Assembly: GCA_014381825.1 (NCBI GenBank)
Contig: JACNKX010000064.1
Coordinates: 1-60,456, forward strand
Length of the DNA stretch: 60,456 bases
Source of the DNA: Planctomycetota bacterium
GTDB taxonomy: Bacteria; Planctomycetota; Planctomycetia; Pirellulales; Pirellulaceae
Direction of reading: 5' to 3'
Under the pieces are notes generated by a model. The model saw only the letters and a program-made list of their open reading frames with translations, had not been told where the DNA came from and made no database searches. Shown here piece by piece: positions 9,641 to 18,994 of the stretch. The position numbers were made by a program, and so were the translations under genes. Each line of letters begins with the position of its first letter. The stretch's first letter is position 1.

Positions 9641-10100
9641 AGCGAACCGTCGCGACATTAGGGGATGCGGAAGCGAGTTGACTCTTCGAGTGGCAAGCAG
9701 TGTGTCCATGCTGGCACTGATGTTGCCACAAAGTGATTGGGGTAGGTGGTGGTCCGATGGCCGCGAGGTGCGACTCCAAGTCTTCCCAAGTGAGGATGAT
9801 GAGCAGCCCTTGGTACCCTAACCACGGTCACCTTCGATAGCAGCCGGCACCTTGGCGACCTAGACGACGCAGGTGTTGCCGTCATGTGCGCGCAAGCGTT
9901 TTGGCCTAAGTAGCACAGGTCGCGATACATGAGCACGTCCGAGTCAGAGGCTAGGTCACCGGATGTCCAATCGGCACGTCGTTGCCGCGACCAGGTGATC
10001 GTTTCCGGAAACGCAGGCGAGGACTTTGTGCGCGGCCTCGTTGAAGCAAGTCGGCAACGTTGCTGCCGCACACTGGTTGCCTGAAGAACGATGTTACGAC
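9641..10100. other. 460-bp gap without a convincing gene
   Basis: Open frames here (for example the minus frame at 9658-10071) are rich in Arg, Ser and Thr and lack a plausible start or hydrophobic pattern. Nothing else is seen. The block separates the plus-strand glycerate kinase from the end of the minus-strand FG-GAP gene. Confidence 0.5.
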
Positions 10101-12236
10101 TTACTTCTTCCCTTTGCCTTTTCCGGGGAAGAAGAAGTTAACGGTGTTGGAACCGAAGATGTCGACATCGTCGTTCGTTTCTCCGGTTAGTTCAACGTCG
10201 ACCGACTCTGCGTCGCCCGAATCGAGATCCAATGCGAGGGCATCCAACAGGTCTTGCACGGCGAAGTGCAGGATCAAATCGAGGTCGCCGTCGCCGTCCA
10301 CGTCTTCCAGGGAGAAGTGGTCGGCCTCGATTCCCGACAAGCGAACCGTCGAAGCATCGACATCGGCAGCGTCGAAGGCCGACGTTGTGTAGATCGCCAC
10401 AGGAATGAAACCTTGGCTTTTGGCGTTGACCTTGTTTTGACTGTTGCCCGGTTTGACATCAACATCGACTGGCTGGATGACATTGATCTCGAAGCTGACC
10501 GTGTCGCTAGTTCCTCCGTCCTTGTCCGTGGCCGTGACGATGACAGTCATCGCGCCGCCGACGGCAAAGGCATGATTGACGGTCGTTCCATCGGCTCCAC
10601 TCACCGTTTGATCGATCGTGCCGTTGCCGTCCCAATCGATGTCGTAGTCGAACCCAGCCGCTTGATCGGTGCTGGAAGCATCAGTTGCGCCGAGCGTTAC
10701 CGTGACTGACTCGCCAATCAAAGCGGAAGCGGGACCGCTGGCCGAGGCATCAGGCGCCAGATTGTTGACGACCAGCGTGAACGAAACATCATCCGTACCG
10801 CTGTTACCGTCATCGCCCACGATCGTGACGCTAATTCCTTCGGCAGGACCGTCGTCGGTAGCCAGCGACCAACTCCAGGTACCGTCATTGTTATTCGCCA
10901 CGCTACCCGCAGACACATCCAGCAATACCGTATCTCCGTCAGGATCGCTCACCGTCCCCGAATTATTAGCCGTCTGGCCTTCGTCCACTGTCACCGTAGC
11001 CGCATCGACGGTGATCTCTGGTGGCTGGTTACTCACAGGATCAAGTCCGTTGAACCACACGCGATCGGGCGCGGCACCTCGACCAAAGGGTCCGCCGCCA
11101 AGGCCCTGGAACAGGTCGAGATCACCGTCGGCATCTAGATCACCGAGTGCCGCACTGTGATCGTCTGGGAAAGCCGTGGGATTGACAAACGCACTGAATG
11201 CACCGCTTCCGTCATTCAGAAAGATCTCCGCATGCCGCGCGCTGGCATAAAAATCAATGTCGCCATCACCGTCGACGTCGCCTGGCACGACTCGATAGTG
11301 GTGTCTGGATGTGGTGTTGACTGTTGACGTCAAGGTGAGGTTGCCGGCTCCGTCGTTCTGCCAGACATCTATGTCGCCGGACGCGTTGTTCAGCACGTCG
11401 ATGTCACCATCGCCGTCAACATCTGCTGTCGCGATCTGATAAATCGTCGCGCCGCCGTTCGAAGGAACCAGCGTCTGGGCGAAGGTAAAGTTGCCGGCGC
11501 CATCGTTCATCCAGACCTCGTTCCCGGCCAAATTAAACCGACTGAAGATCGCATCCAGATCGTTGTCGCCGTCAAGGTCAACGAGATCAACATCCATGTC
11601 GTCACCGACCGCAGCGCCGATCGTTCCTGCCGAACTGAAACTCCCGGAACCATCGTTCGCGTAAATGGTGCGAGCGCTGGCAAAGACGATGTCCAGGTCG
11701 CCGTCACCATCGACGTCACCCAGATCGGATCCTCGAGGCAAAGCTCGCTGGCCGCTCAAAGTCGCGGAGGTCGTGAAGTTCGCGTTGCCATCATTCACAA
11801 AAACCTGCGGCCAGTCGAAACGCCAGTGTGCGGCGACCAGATCGAGGTCCCCATCCCCGTCGATGTCACCGGCTTCGAGATCCTCCGTGAAGCCGACAGG
11901 CGTACCGGGCAGAGCATTGCTGGTTGGAAAGTTCCCCGTGCCATCGTTCAGATAAACCTGGCTGTCACCTAACCCACCTGCAAAGTTCTGCTGTCTGTTC
12001 GCGACGGCCGCGTCCAGGTCGCCATCACCGTCAAAGTCCTCCAGGATCACGTCCGATGAGCCGCCACCTGTCGGGTCGACGCCCGTGAGAAGCTGGCCGC
12101 TATCCATAAAGCCGAAGGCCAGCAGTCGGCGGTCCTCCAAGCGTTCCGTGAACAGCCGTCGTTGGCCTTGCCGCCGGCGCTGTTTGCGGTTTTTCGAGGA
12201 AAACAGCTGACGGAAGAGGGAAGGTTTAGTCGTCAT
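10101..12236 (-). CDS. FG-GAP/VCBS-repeat surface protein with LEPR-xLL N-terminus
   Basis: A 711-aa extracellular protein. The start at 12236 has GGAG seven bases upstream. The N-terminus is basic (KNRKQRRRQGQRR) and then carries LEDRRLLAFG, matching the LEPR-xLL motif found on large planctomycete surface proteins. About residues 45-385 hold repeated FG-GAP/VCBS units with Ca-binding DVDGDGDLD loops, probably a beta-propeller. Two Ig/PKD-like domains follow (VDEGQTANNSG..., then SVTVTLGATDAS...). A conserved module beginning VDVKPGNSQNKVN with its own DVDGDGDLDL loop comes next, and the chain ends in a short basic tail (FFFPGKGKGKK). The role is likely adhesion or surface structure. Confidence 0.85.
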   Translation of the reverse strand: MTTKPSLFRQLFSSKNRKQRRRQGQRRLFTERLEDRRLLAFGFMDSGQLLTGVDPTGGGSSDVILEDFDGDGDLDAAVANRQQNFAGGLGDSQVYLNDGTGNFPTSNALPGTPVGFTEDLEAGDIDGDGDLDLVAAHWRFDWPQVFVNDGNANFTTSATLSGQRALPRGSDLGDVDGDGDLDIVFASARTIYANDGSGSFSSAGTIGAAVGDDMDVDLVDLDGDNDLDAIFSRFNLAGNEVWMNDGAGNFTFAQTLVPSNGGATIYQIATADVDGDGDIDVLNNASGDIDVWQNDGAGNLTLTSTVNTTSRHHYRVVPGDVDGDGDIDFYASARHAEIFLNDGSGAFSAFVNPTAFPDDHSAALGDLDADGDLDLFQGLGGGPFGRGAAPDRVWFNGLDPVSNQPPEITVDAATVTVDEGQTANNSGTVSDPDGDTVLLDVSAGSVANNNDGTWSWSLATDDGPAEGISVTIVGDDGNSGTDDVSFTLVVNNLAPDASASGPASALIGESVTVTLGATDASSTDQAAGFDYDIDWDGNGTIDQTVSGADGTTVNHAFAVGGAMTVIVTATDKDGGTSDTVSFEINVIQPVDVDVKPGNSQNKVNAKSQGFIPVAIYTTSAFDAADVDASTVRLSGIEADHFSLEDVDGDGDLDLILHFAVQDLLDALALDLDSGDAESVDVELTGETNDDVDIFGSNTVNFFFPGKGKGKK

Positions 12237-12290
12237 GAGGTAACTCCAGGATGATGAGGGCGGTTCAATGTTCAGGTGTTACGAAAGCGC

Positions 12291-12328
12291 AAAAAAAGAC
12301 CGCTGTCGGCGCAAATGCCGGCGCGGTC
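12291..12328 (-). terminator. Rho-independent terminator
   Basis: A two-part stem (GACCGC 12298-12303 with GCGGTC 12323-12328; CGGC 12307-12310 with GCCG 12317-12320) around a GCAAAT loop, followed on the minus strand by seven T. It lies 54 bp before the start of the FG-GAP gene and would end any transcript coming from the kinase side. Confidence 0.72.
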
Positions 12329-12341
12329 CTTTGGCGTATTA

Positions 12342-12512
12342 GTTGTGTTTGTCCAAATCTCAGAGTAATCAGAGACTGGGGTTTTACAAATGTTTTGTTG
12401 TGCGACTCCCGACAGCCGGTAACGTTGATGTTCGGTTGTTCGGAATCTGTCGATTGAGATCGCAGGAACTGATTGCTGGATCGCCGGCTGTTGAGCTTTG
12501 GACAAACACAAC
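12342..12512. repeat. 171-bp element bounded by 21-bp inverted repeats
   Basis: The arms 12342-12362 and 12492-12512 are reverse complements at 20 of 21 positions (core GTTGTGTTTGTCCAAA). No protein-coding sense is visible inside and no flanking target duplication is obvious. It could be a small MITE-like insertion or a large RNA stem. Confidence 0.6.
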
Positions 12513-12680
12513 CATGGGCCGATTCGGACCACGAACACCGGCGACCCAGCAGCGAGTTCATCGCGGCTGCTGGAAGTGGAGAACTTGCTACTGGTAAGGA
12601 AACTGCCATCGCAGGGCATTGAGTTCGAGCAGGAAAGAAGAATTGAACTGGCGAAGGCGTTTGATCACACCGTTCGCTAT

Positions 12681-12719
12681 CTGTCTGTAATGCAGTCCCG
12701 TTTCGAACATTACAGACAG
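12681..12719. repeat. 12-bp perfect inverted repeat
   Basis: CTGTCTGTAATG at 12681-12692 pairs with CATTACAGACAG at 12708-12719 across 15 bases. It lies about 80 bp downstream of the kinase stop on the minus strand. It may be an RNA hairpin or a protein-binding palindrome. There is no T-run, so it is not a standard terminator. Confidence 0.55.
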
Positions 12720-12800
12720 CCCACAAAAAACTGCCGACAAAGAGTGCTTTCGGACATCCCAGCGTCAGAGTGGCCGGGCTCGTTCAGTGAAAATCGCCCG

Positions 12801-14729
12801 CTATTCCCCGGATACTGCGGGGATTTCGCAAACCACTCGGAATCCGAAGCGATTCATGGGGAGTTGCGGATCAGACCGAAATCTTGCCCCACAAGCCAGG
12901 AAATCGGGACCACCCTTGAAGCTTGAACCACGTGCCACGCGCAGGCCGCCCGCTGGTGCCCCTTGTGGATCGACCAGCGTTCCAGCCGGATACAGCCCCC
13001 ACCAATCATGACAGTACTCCGTGATGTTCCCCAACATGTCCTGCAATCCCCAGTTGTTCGGGCTCTTGAGCCCAACTGGCTGGGCTTGCCCATCTGAGTT
13101 GGAGTCGAACCAGGCGAATTCGGACAGCTCTTCGGAATCGTCTCCGAACGAGTACTTTGACGAGCTGCCGGCCCGGCACGCCCATTCCCATTCTGCTTCG
13201 GTGGGCAGCCGATAGCTGGTTCGTTCTCGATCCGACAGCCACTTGCAGAAAGCGACTGCGTCATGCCAAGAGATTTGTCCAACGGGATAATCATCACCGT
13301 GAGCCGCTGTTTCGTGCTTCCAAGTGTGCTCCGGTTTTGGCTCGTCGTTCCACTCGCCAACGATGCCGCCTGTGCCTGACTGCTCGACCGTTGTTAGATA
13401 TTGCGTTGCATCGACGAACTCTCGAAACTGAGCCACCGTGACCTCGTGGGTACCGACATAGTACGGTCGCGTGATGCGCGCGGTGAACTCCGGCGTTACA
13501 GAGAAGTCACCGGGCGGAATGAACTGCAGACGCATTCCAAGAGAGTTTGTCGTCTCGGCCTCTACGCCAAGATGTGCTGCCCACTTCTGCTGAAGTGACG
13601 CGGCTTGTGCGGCGTCGAAAGGAAGCATTGCGGAAGATGGCGGTGGATTGGTTCTTGTGACCTGCGTGGGCGACAATGTTGGTACACCGAAGATTGACTT
13701 AATCCAAAAGAACGCCACTAGGCTAATGACACATGCGATCAACAGACCAACGCACGTGACAACCCACCCACCGGCTTGCGGCGCAGCGCTGCTAATCTGT
13801 TCCAGCTCATGATGGACTTCCTGGGCCTGCTGATAGCGTTCCTCGGGCGCCTCTTTAATACTGCGTTGGATAACCTGATCGATCCGCTTATCGATGTCGG
13901 TCTCAAGTGACGGAGCCTTCCAATCTGCTGTCGGCAGGCGTCCTGTAAGCATCTCATAGAACATGATCCCAAGCGAATAGATGTCCGCGCGATGATCGAC
14001 GCCGGCTGTATCGGCAACTTGTTCCGGTGCCATATAGCGGGCGGTTCCCATGCGTACTCCGGTCTCGGTCAGGGTGATTGAATCGGATTCCGGCTCGGTT
14101 GCAAGCTTAGCGATCCCGAAGTCCGCAACCTTGGCGTTGCCGTTCACGTCGACAAGGATATTCTCAGGTTTGATGTCGCGGTGGACGATGCCGGAATCAT
14201 GTGCGTATTGCATCGCCGCGCAAATCTGAGGTATTAGCCGCAAAACTTCCTCCGCAGAAGGCGAGCCTTCGACCAGCAATTCCCGCAACGATGCGCCCTC
14301 GATGTACTCCATGATCAAGTAGGGAAAACCTTCGACACGACCGGCATTGTAGATTGTCACAATGTTCGGATGATTCAGCTTTGCCAACGTACGGCATTCT
14401 CGCTCGAACCGTTCCTGACGCTCGGGATCGGACGCTTGTTGTGGCGGCAGAATCTTGAGCGCAACCGCGCGATCTAGTTTCCGCTGCCGCGATTTGTAGA
14501 CCGCGCCCATGCCGCCTAGAGCGATCAATTCGATCACTTCGACATCGCTCAGCGCGTCATTGAGAGACTCCACACTCGGTGGCTCGAAATTCTCAGAGGG
14601 CGGGGACGAAGTAGCTCGGCTCGTCCCCAACTCGATTGCGAGGTGTGCAAGACAACTCGGACAATGACCATTAAGAGCCGTTTCCGGAATCGGCTGTCTA
14701 CAACGATCGCAAACGGATGCACTGGACAT
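12801..14729 (-). CDS. Ser/Thr protein kinase with zinc ribbon, TM segment and FGE-like domain
   Basis: A 642-aa membrane kinase. Cys7, Cys10, Cys23 and Cys26 make a short zinc ribbon. The kinase domain (about 64-310) has GGMGAVY in the glycine loop, Lys92, HRDIKPEN at 183-190 and DFG at 203-205. One transmembrane helix (about 325-347) leads to an outer FGE/SUMF1-type domain (about 385-640) with family segments such as RLPTEAEWEWACRAGS and GFRVV. The final RVARGSSFKGG segment lacks the Cys pair used by true formylglycine-generating enzymes, so the domain probably binds ligand. It follows the ECF sigma gene by 122 bp on the same strand, the arrangement known for planctomycete ECF sigma-kinase pairs. 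Confidence 0.9.
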   Translation of the reverse strand: MSSASVCDRCRQPIPETALNGHCPSCLAHLAIELGTSRATSSPPSENFEPPSVESLNDALSDVEVIELIALGGMGAVYKSRQRKLDRAVALKILPPQQASDPERQERFERECRTLAKLNHPNIVTIYNAGRVEGFPYLIMEYIEGASLRELLVEGSPSAEEVLRLIPQICAAMQYAHDSGIVHRDIKPENILVDVNGNAKVADFGIAKLATEPESDSITLTETGVRMGTARYMAPEQVADTAGVDHRADIYSLGIMFYEMLTGRLPTADWKAPSLETDIDKRIDQVIQRSIKEAPEERYQQAQEVHHELEQISSAAPQAGGWVVTCVGLLIACVISLVAFFWIKSIFGVPTLSPTQVTRTNPPPSSAMLPFDAAQAASLQQKWAAHLGVEAETTNSLGMRLQFIPPGDFSVTPEFTARITRPYYVGTHEVTVAQFREFVDATQYLTTVEQSGTGGIVGEWNDEPKPEHTWKHETAAHGDDYPVGQISWHDAVAFCKWLSDRERTSYRLPTEAEWEWACRAGSSSKYSFGDDSEELSEFAWFDSNSDGQAQPVGLKSPNNWGLQDMLGNITEYCHDWWGLYPAGTLVDPQGAPAGGLRVARGSSFKGGPDFLACGARFRSDPQLPMNRFGFRVVCEIPAVSGE

Positions 14730-14851
14730 TCGGGATGACTAACTCGTATTCACTGTCGGGACGCCTCTCGCCGAAAGGACGTGAGCCCACATCTCATTCT
14801 AATGCGATCAACGAAGGATTGTTACACGGTCTGGCCGCCAGTCGAACGCAT

Positions 14852-15601
14852 CTATCTCCCAGCGGCCAAGGCGGTCAAAAGAAAGCGCAGCTCATCCTCC
14901 AGTTCGTCTTCTGTTTCGATCGTGTGTGCAATCGCAGCTCGCAACAACTCTCCGTACCGACGACGCATCCGATGAACGGCAACTCGCGCAGCCCCCTCCT
15001 TCATTCCCAACTGATTTGCCGCGTCCTTGAGCGACGTCTCGTTTGAGCCGGTGAGAAAAGGCTGCAGGATTGCGAACCGTACACCCTTTCCCTGTTGCTC
15101 CCACTCTCTTTCGAGCTGACGTACGCATTCCTCAATCGTAGCCATTGCCCACGCCCGATCGAATTGCTGTTCGGCAGACATTTCGATGGCCACTTCGACT
15201 TCGTAGCGTTGATTGCAAGCCTGCTGATCGATCGAAAGGATGAGGCCGTCGGGGCGTCTTTTCTGAGCAGATTGATGGCGGTGCACTCGTACAACGAACT
15301 GCTGAAGAGCGTGCAACAGAAACGTGCGAAAACGACCGCGTTGTCGATCGGCTCGGGAAACGATGTTCTTTTCCAGCAGCCAAGCAAAAAAAGATTGAAT
15401 TGTGTCCTCAGCGTCTTCTGCCGCAACTCCTTTTCGCCGGAGGAACACAAAAAGTGGATACCAGTATGCTTCGGCAAGTTCAGAGAAAGCCGCTTTCGAA
15501 TTCGTGTCGTCGCCGTCAGCCTTCAGCACGACGGTCCAACGGGTCGTGGCAAATCCAGCCCTCGGCGTCGAATCGTGCGCACTAATATCCGCATGTGACA
15601 T
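14852..15601 (-). CDS. ECF-family RNA polymerase sigma factor
   Basis: A 249-aa sigma factor counted from the ATG at 15601, which has GAGGGA directly upstream; the frame stays open further but without protein-like sequence. Region 2 covers FATTRWTVVLKA through AEDTIQSFFAWLLEK. Region 4 is seen as SLKDAANQLGMKEGAARVAVHRMRRRY, the helix-turn-helix that reads the -35 element. No anti-sigma factor is adjacent. Instead a kinase gene follows on the same strand, so control by phosphorylation is likely, as in the ECF groups linked to Ser/Thr kinases. Confidence 0.9.
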   Translation of the reverse strand: MSHADISAHDSTPRAGFATTRWTVVLKADGDDTNSKAAFSELAEAYWYPLFVFLRRKGVAAEDAEDTIQSFFAWLLEKNIVSRADRQRGRFRTFLLHALQQFVVRVHRHQSAQKRRPDGLILSIDQQACNQRYEVEVAIEMSAEQQFDRAWAMATIEECVRQLEREWEQQGKGVRFAILQPFLTGSNETSLKDAANQLGMKEGAARVAVHRMRRRYGELLRAAIAHTIETEDELEDELRFLLTALAAGR

Positions 15602-16314
15602 TCCCTCGATTATAGCTTCGGTTGCCAATTCCGCGGACGAAGGTGCGTCTCGGGCGGAGAGACTGTGAGCTAAAGGTGCATGCTGGTGCAGTAGCTGAGT
15701 GCAGTAACGACTTTCGCCCACGTTGCTTGATCGGACATGTTCTCTATCAAGAATCCTGATTCATCGTCAATTCCAGTGGTCTCAGAATTGCCTAATTCTT
15801 CCAAATGCACTTACGAAGAGCCACTTTTGTCCGCGTGTTGGAACCCAGGAATTGTTGCTGAGTGTCGAACGTCATGCCACCGCTGTAATTCGATTGATAA
15901 AACGACATGCCCGATCTCGGCAGTTGGTCCTCTGTGCTGTTACCTACAGTCGGTCGGCAGCAGGCAGATGCTCCGACATCGTTACGCGCCCATGATGAGT
16001 ATCCGTCCGAGTGCTGAAACCACATGGTGCCAAGTGACACAGGAAAAAGTCGTTCTGAGTTGCGAACACACGATGCTGAGATGATCCAGGTAATCGCGTC
16101 CGACGCTCGCAAGCAATCGGCGAAGTGGCGGTTTTCCATTGCCAAGTATAGTTGCGGAGCTGGCAATCTGTGACTACTGACCAACGCGGGGTAGTTCTTG
16201 CCAGCGACTCAACCACTCTTCAAAAAATTAAGCAGGATGGCCAGCGATCCTGCGTCAGTGGTGGCTCATACTTCACGCGGGAATAAACTAGCTAGTTATT
16301 GGCTCAAGCTCCCT
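15602..16314. other. gap of about 700 bp without a convincing gene
   Basis: This lies between the divergent sigma factor and DUF2784-like genes. Overlapping frames on both strands (for example plus 15737-16084 and minus 15792-16184) have high Cys/Ser/Arg content and no supporting start signals. It probably contains the promoters of the two flanking genes; I see no clear consensus boxes. Confidence 0.45.
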
Positions 16315-16722
16315 ATGAAGATCTACTCATTCCTCGCCGATGTCGTCGTTTTCGTTCACGCTGCCTATGTGTGCTTCGTCATCTTCGGGTTGGGGGCGAT
16401 ATTGCTCGGCTGCGCCTTTCGCTGGCGGTGGATACGCAGTTTTTGGTTTCGCGTCGTCCACCTTGGTACGATCGGCATTGTTGTTGTCGAATCGTTGTTC
16501 GGAATTACGTGTCCGCTAACGACTCTGGAACATAGTCTGCGACTTGCTGCCGGAGAGACTGCTCGAGGCGAGTCTTTCATTGGCCGCTGGGTTCATGATC
16601 TATTGTTCTTCGACGCGCCGCCTTGGGTGTTCACCGTCGTCTATTGCGTGTTCGGGGCGGTCGTGCTGGCGACTTTTGTGATCGCGCCTCCAATGCGCAG
16701 GCCGACGGAACAGATCGAATGA
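16315..16722 (+). CDS. DUF2784-like membrane protein
   Basis: A 135-aa protein with four hydrophobic helices: YSFLADVVVFVHAAYVCFVI, then AILLGC, VHLGTIGIVVVESLFGITCPL and VFTVVYCVFGAVVLATFVIA. The FGITCPLTTLE segment and HDLLFFD are typical of the DUF2784 family, whose function is unknown. The ATG at 16315 is preferred because the 39 codons before it in the open frame have no protein character. It converges with the M50-HlyD gene, leaving 13 bp between the stops. Confidence 0.8.
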   Translation: MKIYSFLADVVVFVHAAYVCFVIFGLGAILLGCAFRWRWIRSFWFRVVHLGTIGIVVVESLFGITCPLTTLEHSLRLAAGETARGESFIGRWVHDLLFFDAPPWVFTVVYCVFGAVVLATFVIAPPMRRPTEQIE

Positions 16723-16735
16723 GTTTCAGCTACGT

Positions 16736-18970
16736 TCACACGCTGAAGTCAAATGTTTGGCAGATGTATCGCCAGACGCGGCTGGCGACGGTTTGGTAGC
16801 CAGTATGGATCTTGGCTTGCCCAGTGGCTCCGATCAGGAGTTCGCTTGAGTCAGAATGAAGCGAGGCGTTGGCCTGATAAGTTGTATTCATCGGGCGTTC
16901 TTGACCCGAAGCGTCGGTTTGTGTGATGACGTCACCACCGTTCTTGCTAGACAGGCCTTTCGGCGCGATCTTCATGTCGAGTCGCGACACCTGGTCTAAC
17001 TGCGTGTGCAGCCGCCGTCCGGGAAGTTGATCGACGAAGATCTCGATGCTTTGGCCAGCATGCACAAACTCGATGTCTCCCTGGTCGATTGCAAGGATCG
17101 CTTCGACGCGGCGCGGATCGCCGACTTGGCAAAGCGGTGTTCCTTCAACGAGAAACGCGTCGATGTTTCGTACGTCGAACGGCGATCCGAACCAAGTTGG
17201 CAGCCGACTTGGATCATCTGTTGGTTTCGATACCGTTGGCGGAGGAATTATCACACCGGCGAAGGGCGAGACGACTTGCATCGCGTCGAGTTCCACTTGT
17301 CGTCGAGCGATTTGATCGGTGATCGCGGCGATGGACTCCTCGACTTCTGCGATTTCGTGTGCCGCCGACTCGTCTTCAAATTCGCGCTGTCGCAGGCTGG
17401 CCAATTTCGTATCAAGCCCTTGCTTCTCTCCACGGAGTCGCACGAGCGTGATGTTCAGATCTACGTCATCAAGCGTGACGATCGGCTGCCCCGGAAGAAC
17501 CGTCTCGCCTGGTCGTACATGTATCTTCTGTAGCGCGCCGGGCGATTCGACGTAGACCGTTGCGGCACCACGCGGTTGGACGTAGAGGCCGCAGCGGACA
17601 TAGTGAGGAATCGGCAGCATGAACACTGCCAACACGACGACGCTCGCGATGGCAACACTGGTGAACATGCGGGGCTTTTTCACGCGATCAATCCTCCCAG
17701 GCACAAAAAAGAACTTGCCGAGCTTCCACAACGGCTGAAAGACGAGTCCACCGACAGCGAAAGCTGTGATCAGTTTTCCGATGACTTGCAGCCCATACGG
17801 CTCGAAAACCATGTACAAGAACCACAAAATTGCAGCCAACACGATCCATTTGTAGATCGCGGCAGCGACCGTATAGAGTGCGAACAGTAACTGCCGTCGC
17901 TGGGGTAAAAAGGGGTCGGGCGCCTCGGGTAGCCCAAGCGTCCACGCGGCCAACTTACGTTGCAGAATCGTCGTTGCCTTTTGACGTAAATTCGGGATCT
18001 CGACGAGATCGGACAGAATATAGTAGCCATCGTATCGCAGTAGCGGATTCGCGTTGAACAACAGCGTGCTGACCGACGAGATGAACATCACATTTAAGCA
18101 GAGGTAGTTCAACAAACCGGGCTGTGTAAACCACCACACGAAAGTGCAAACTGACGCCAGAACGATTTCGACATACATTCCCGCTGCGCCGATAGCCGCT
18201 CGCTTCCATTTACTCGGCAGCATCCACGAGTCAGAGACATTGCAGTACAGACACGGCGTCAGCACCAGCAGCATCGCTCCCATCTCGTGACACTCGCCAC
18301 CGAATCGTTTACACGACAGCCCATGCCCGAACTCATGCAGCACTTTCGTTCCGGCCAACGTCAGCGTGAGCCAAAACCAATTCTTCGAGGCAAAGAAGTC
18401 TCCGAACGAGGGCAGCTTTGCTTGGAAAACATCGAATTGAGCTGTGACGAGCAGCAATGCGGCGAATGCAAGAGCGACGCACAGGAAGAAGCAAGCTGGA
18501 GAGAAGAACCATCCGATGCGTCGATCAAGCCAACCAAGTAGACGATCCGGATCGAAGCCCTTGAAACGAACGCAGAGGACATTGGTTAGCGAGGAGATTC
18601 TCTGGCGACGAGCTTGTTCGCTATGTCGCTTGAGCAACTGGGGACCTTGGCCTTCGGCATCGGAAACGACGAGCGCCGATCGATGCAACATTCCTGTGAG
18701 TTGGTGCAGATCTTGGAGCGTGATCTTTTGCGGCGCGAAGCGTTCTTCGAACTGCGCTTGAATTTCTACGAGGCTTGACTGCCCGTCAAGCATTTGAAGC
18801 AGCGCGATCTCTTCTTCTTCGAACCGATAGTACTTTAGCGCGATTGGATCTTTGACAACCCAATAGTGCCGGCCCAAGTAAGTCTGATGCTCCATACGCA
18901 GATCGGCGCGCATTCGTAGCTGAAGCGCTCGCGAGCTACCGGAGGTCGAGCTTTTCGCTAGTTCTGCCAT
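16736..18970 (-). CDS. PqqD-M50 peptidase-HlyD fusion protein
   Basis: A 744-aa polytopic membrane protein. Residues about 30-110 resemble a PqqD/RRE peptide-binding domain (HYWVVKDP...EEIALLQMLDG...). The site-2-protease-like M50 core has the zinc motif HEFGH at 212-216 and the second metal motif NANPLLRYDGY near 300-310, surrounded by transmembrane helices, so it may be active. From about residue 455 a lipoyl/HlyD-like adaptor part begins (VRPGETVLPGQPIVTLDD) with a helical hairpin and beta-barrel sections. It is the last gene of an operon with two HlyD-type genes. Related PqqD-M50 proteins are associated with peptide maturation or export, but no ABC transporter is present here. Confidence 0.85.
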   Translation of the reverse strand: MAELAKSSTSGSSRALQLRMRADLRMEHQTYLGRHYWVVKDPIALKYYRFEEEEIALLQMLDGQSSLVEIQAQFEERFAPQKITLQDLHQLTGMLHRSALVVSDAEGQGPQLLKRHSEQARRQRISSLTNVLCVRFKGFDPDRLLGWLDRRIGWFFSPACFFLCVALAFAALLLVTAQFDVFQAKLPSFGDFFASKNWFWLTLTLAGTKVLHEFGHGLSCKRFGGECHEMGAMLLVLTPCLYCNVSDSWMLPSKWKRAAIGAAGMYVEIVLASVCTFVWWFTQPGLLNYLCLNVMFISSVSTLLFNANPLLRYDGYYILSDLVEIPNLRQKATTILQRKLAAWTLGLPEAPDPFLPQRRQLLFALYTVAAAIYKWIVLAAILWFLYMVFEPYGLQVIGKLITAFAVGGLVFQPLWKLGKFFFVPGRIDRVKKPRMFTSVAIASVVVLAVFMLPIPHYVRCGLYVQPRGAATVYVESPGALQKIHVRPGETVLPGQPIVTLDDVDLNITLVRLRGEKQGLDTKLASLRQREFEDESAAHEIAEVEESIAAITDQIARRQVELDAMQVVSPFAGVIIPPPTVSKPTDDPSRLPTWFGSPFDVRNIDAFLVEGTPLCQVGDPRRVEAILAIDQGDIEFVHAGQSIEIFVDQLPGRRLHTQLDQVSRLDMKIAPKGLSSKNGGDVITQTDASGQERPMNTTYQANASLHSDSSELLIGATGQAKIHTGYQTVASRVWRYICQTFDFSV

Positions 18971-18994
18971 CCGTGGCGTTTTCTTCGTAAAGCT

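Noticed and set aside
10669-11160. Plus-strand frames antisense to the FG-GAP gene
   Set aside because: They mirror the repeated DVDGDGDLD codons of the real gene and have no independent start signal.
12265-12726. 153-aa and shorter minus frames in the gap after the kinase
   Set aside because: They run through the terminator and inverted repeats, are Ser/Thr/Cys-rich without hydrophobic pattern, and have no ribosome site.
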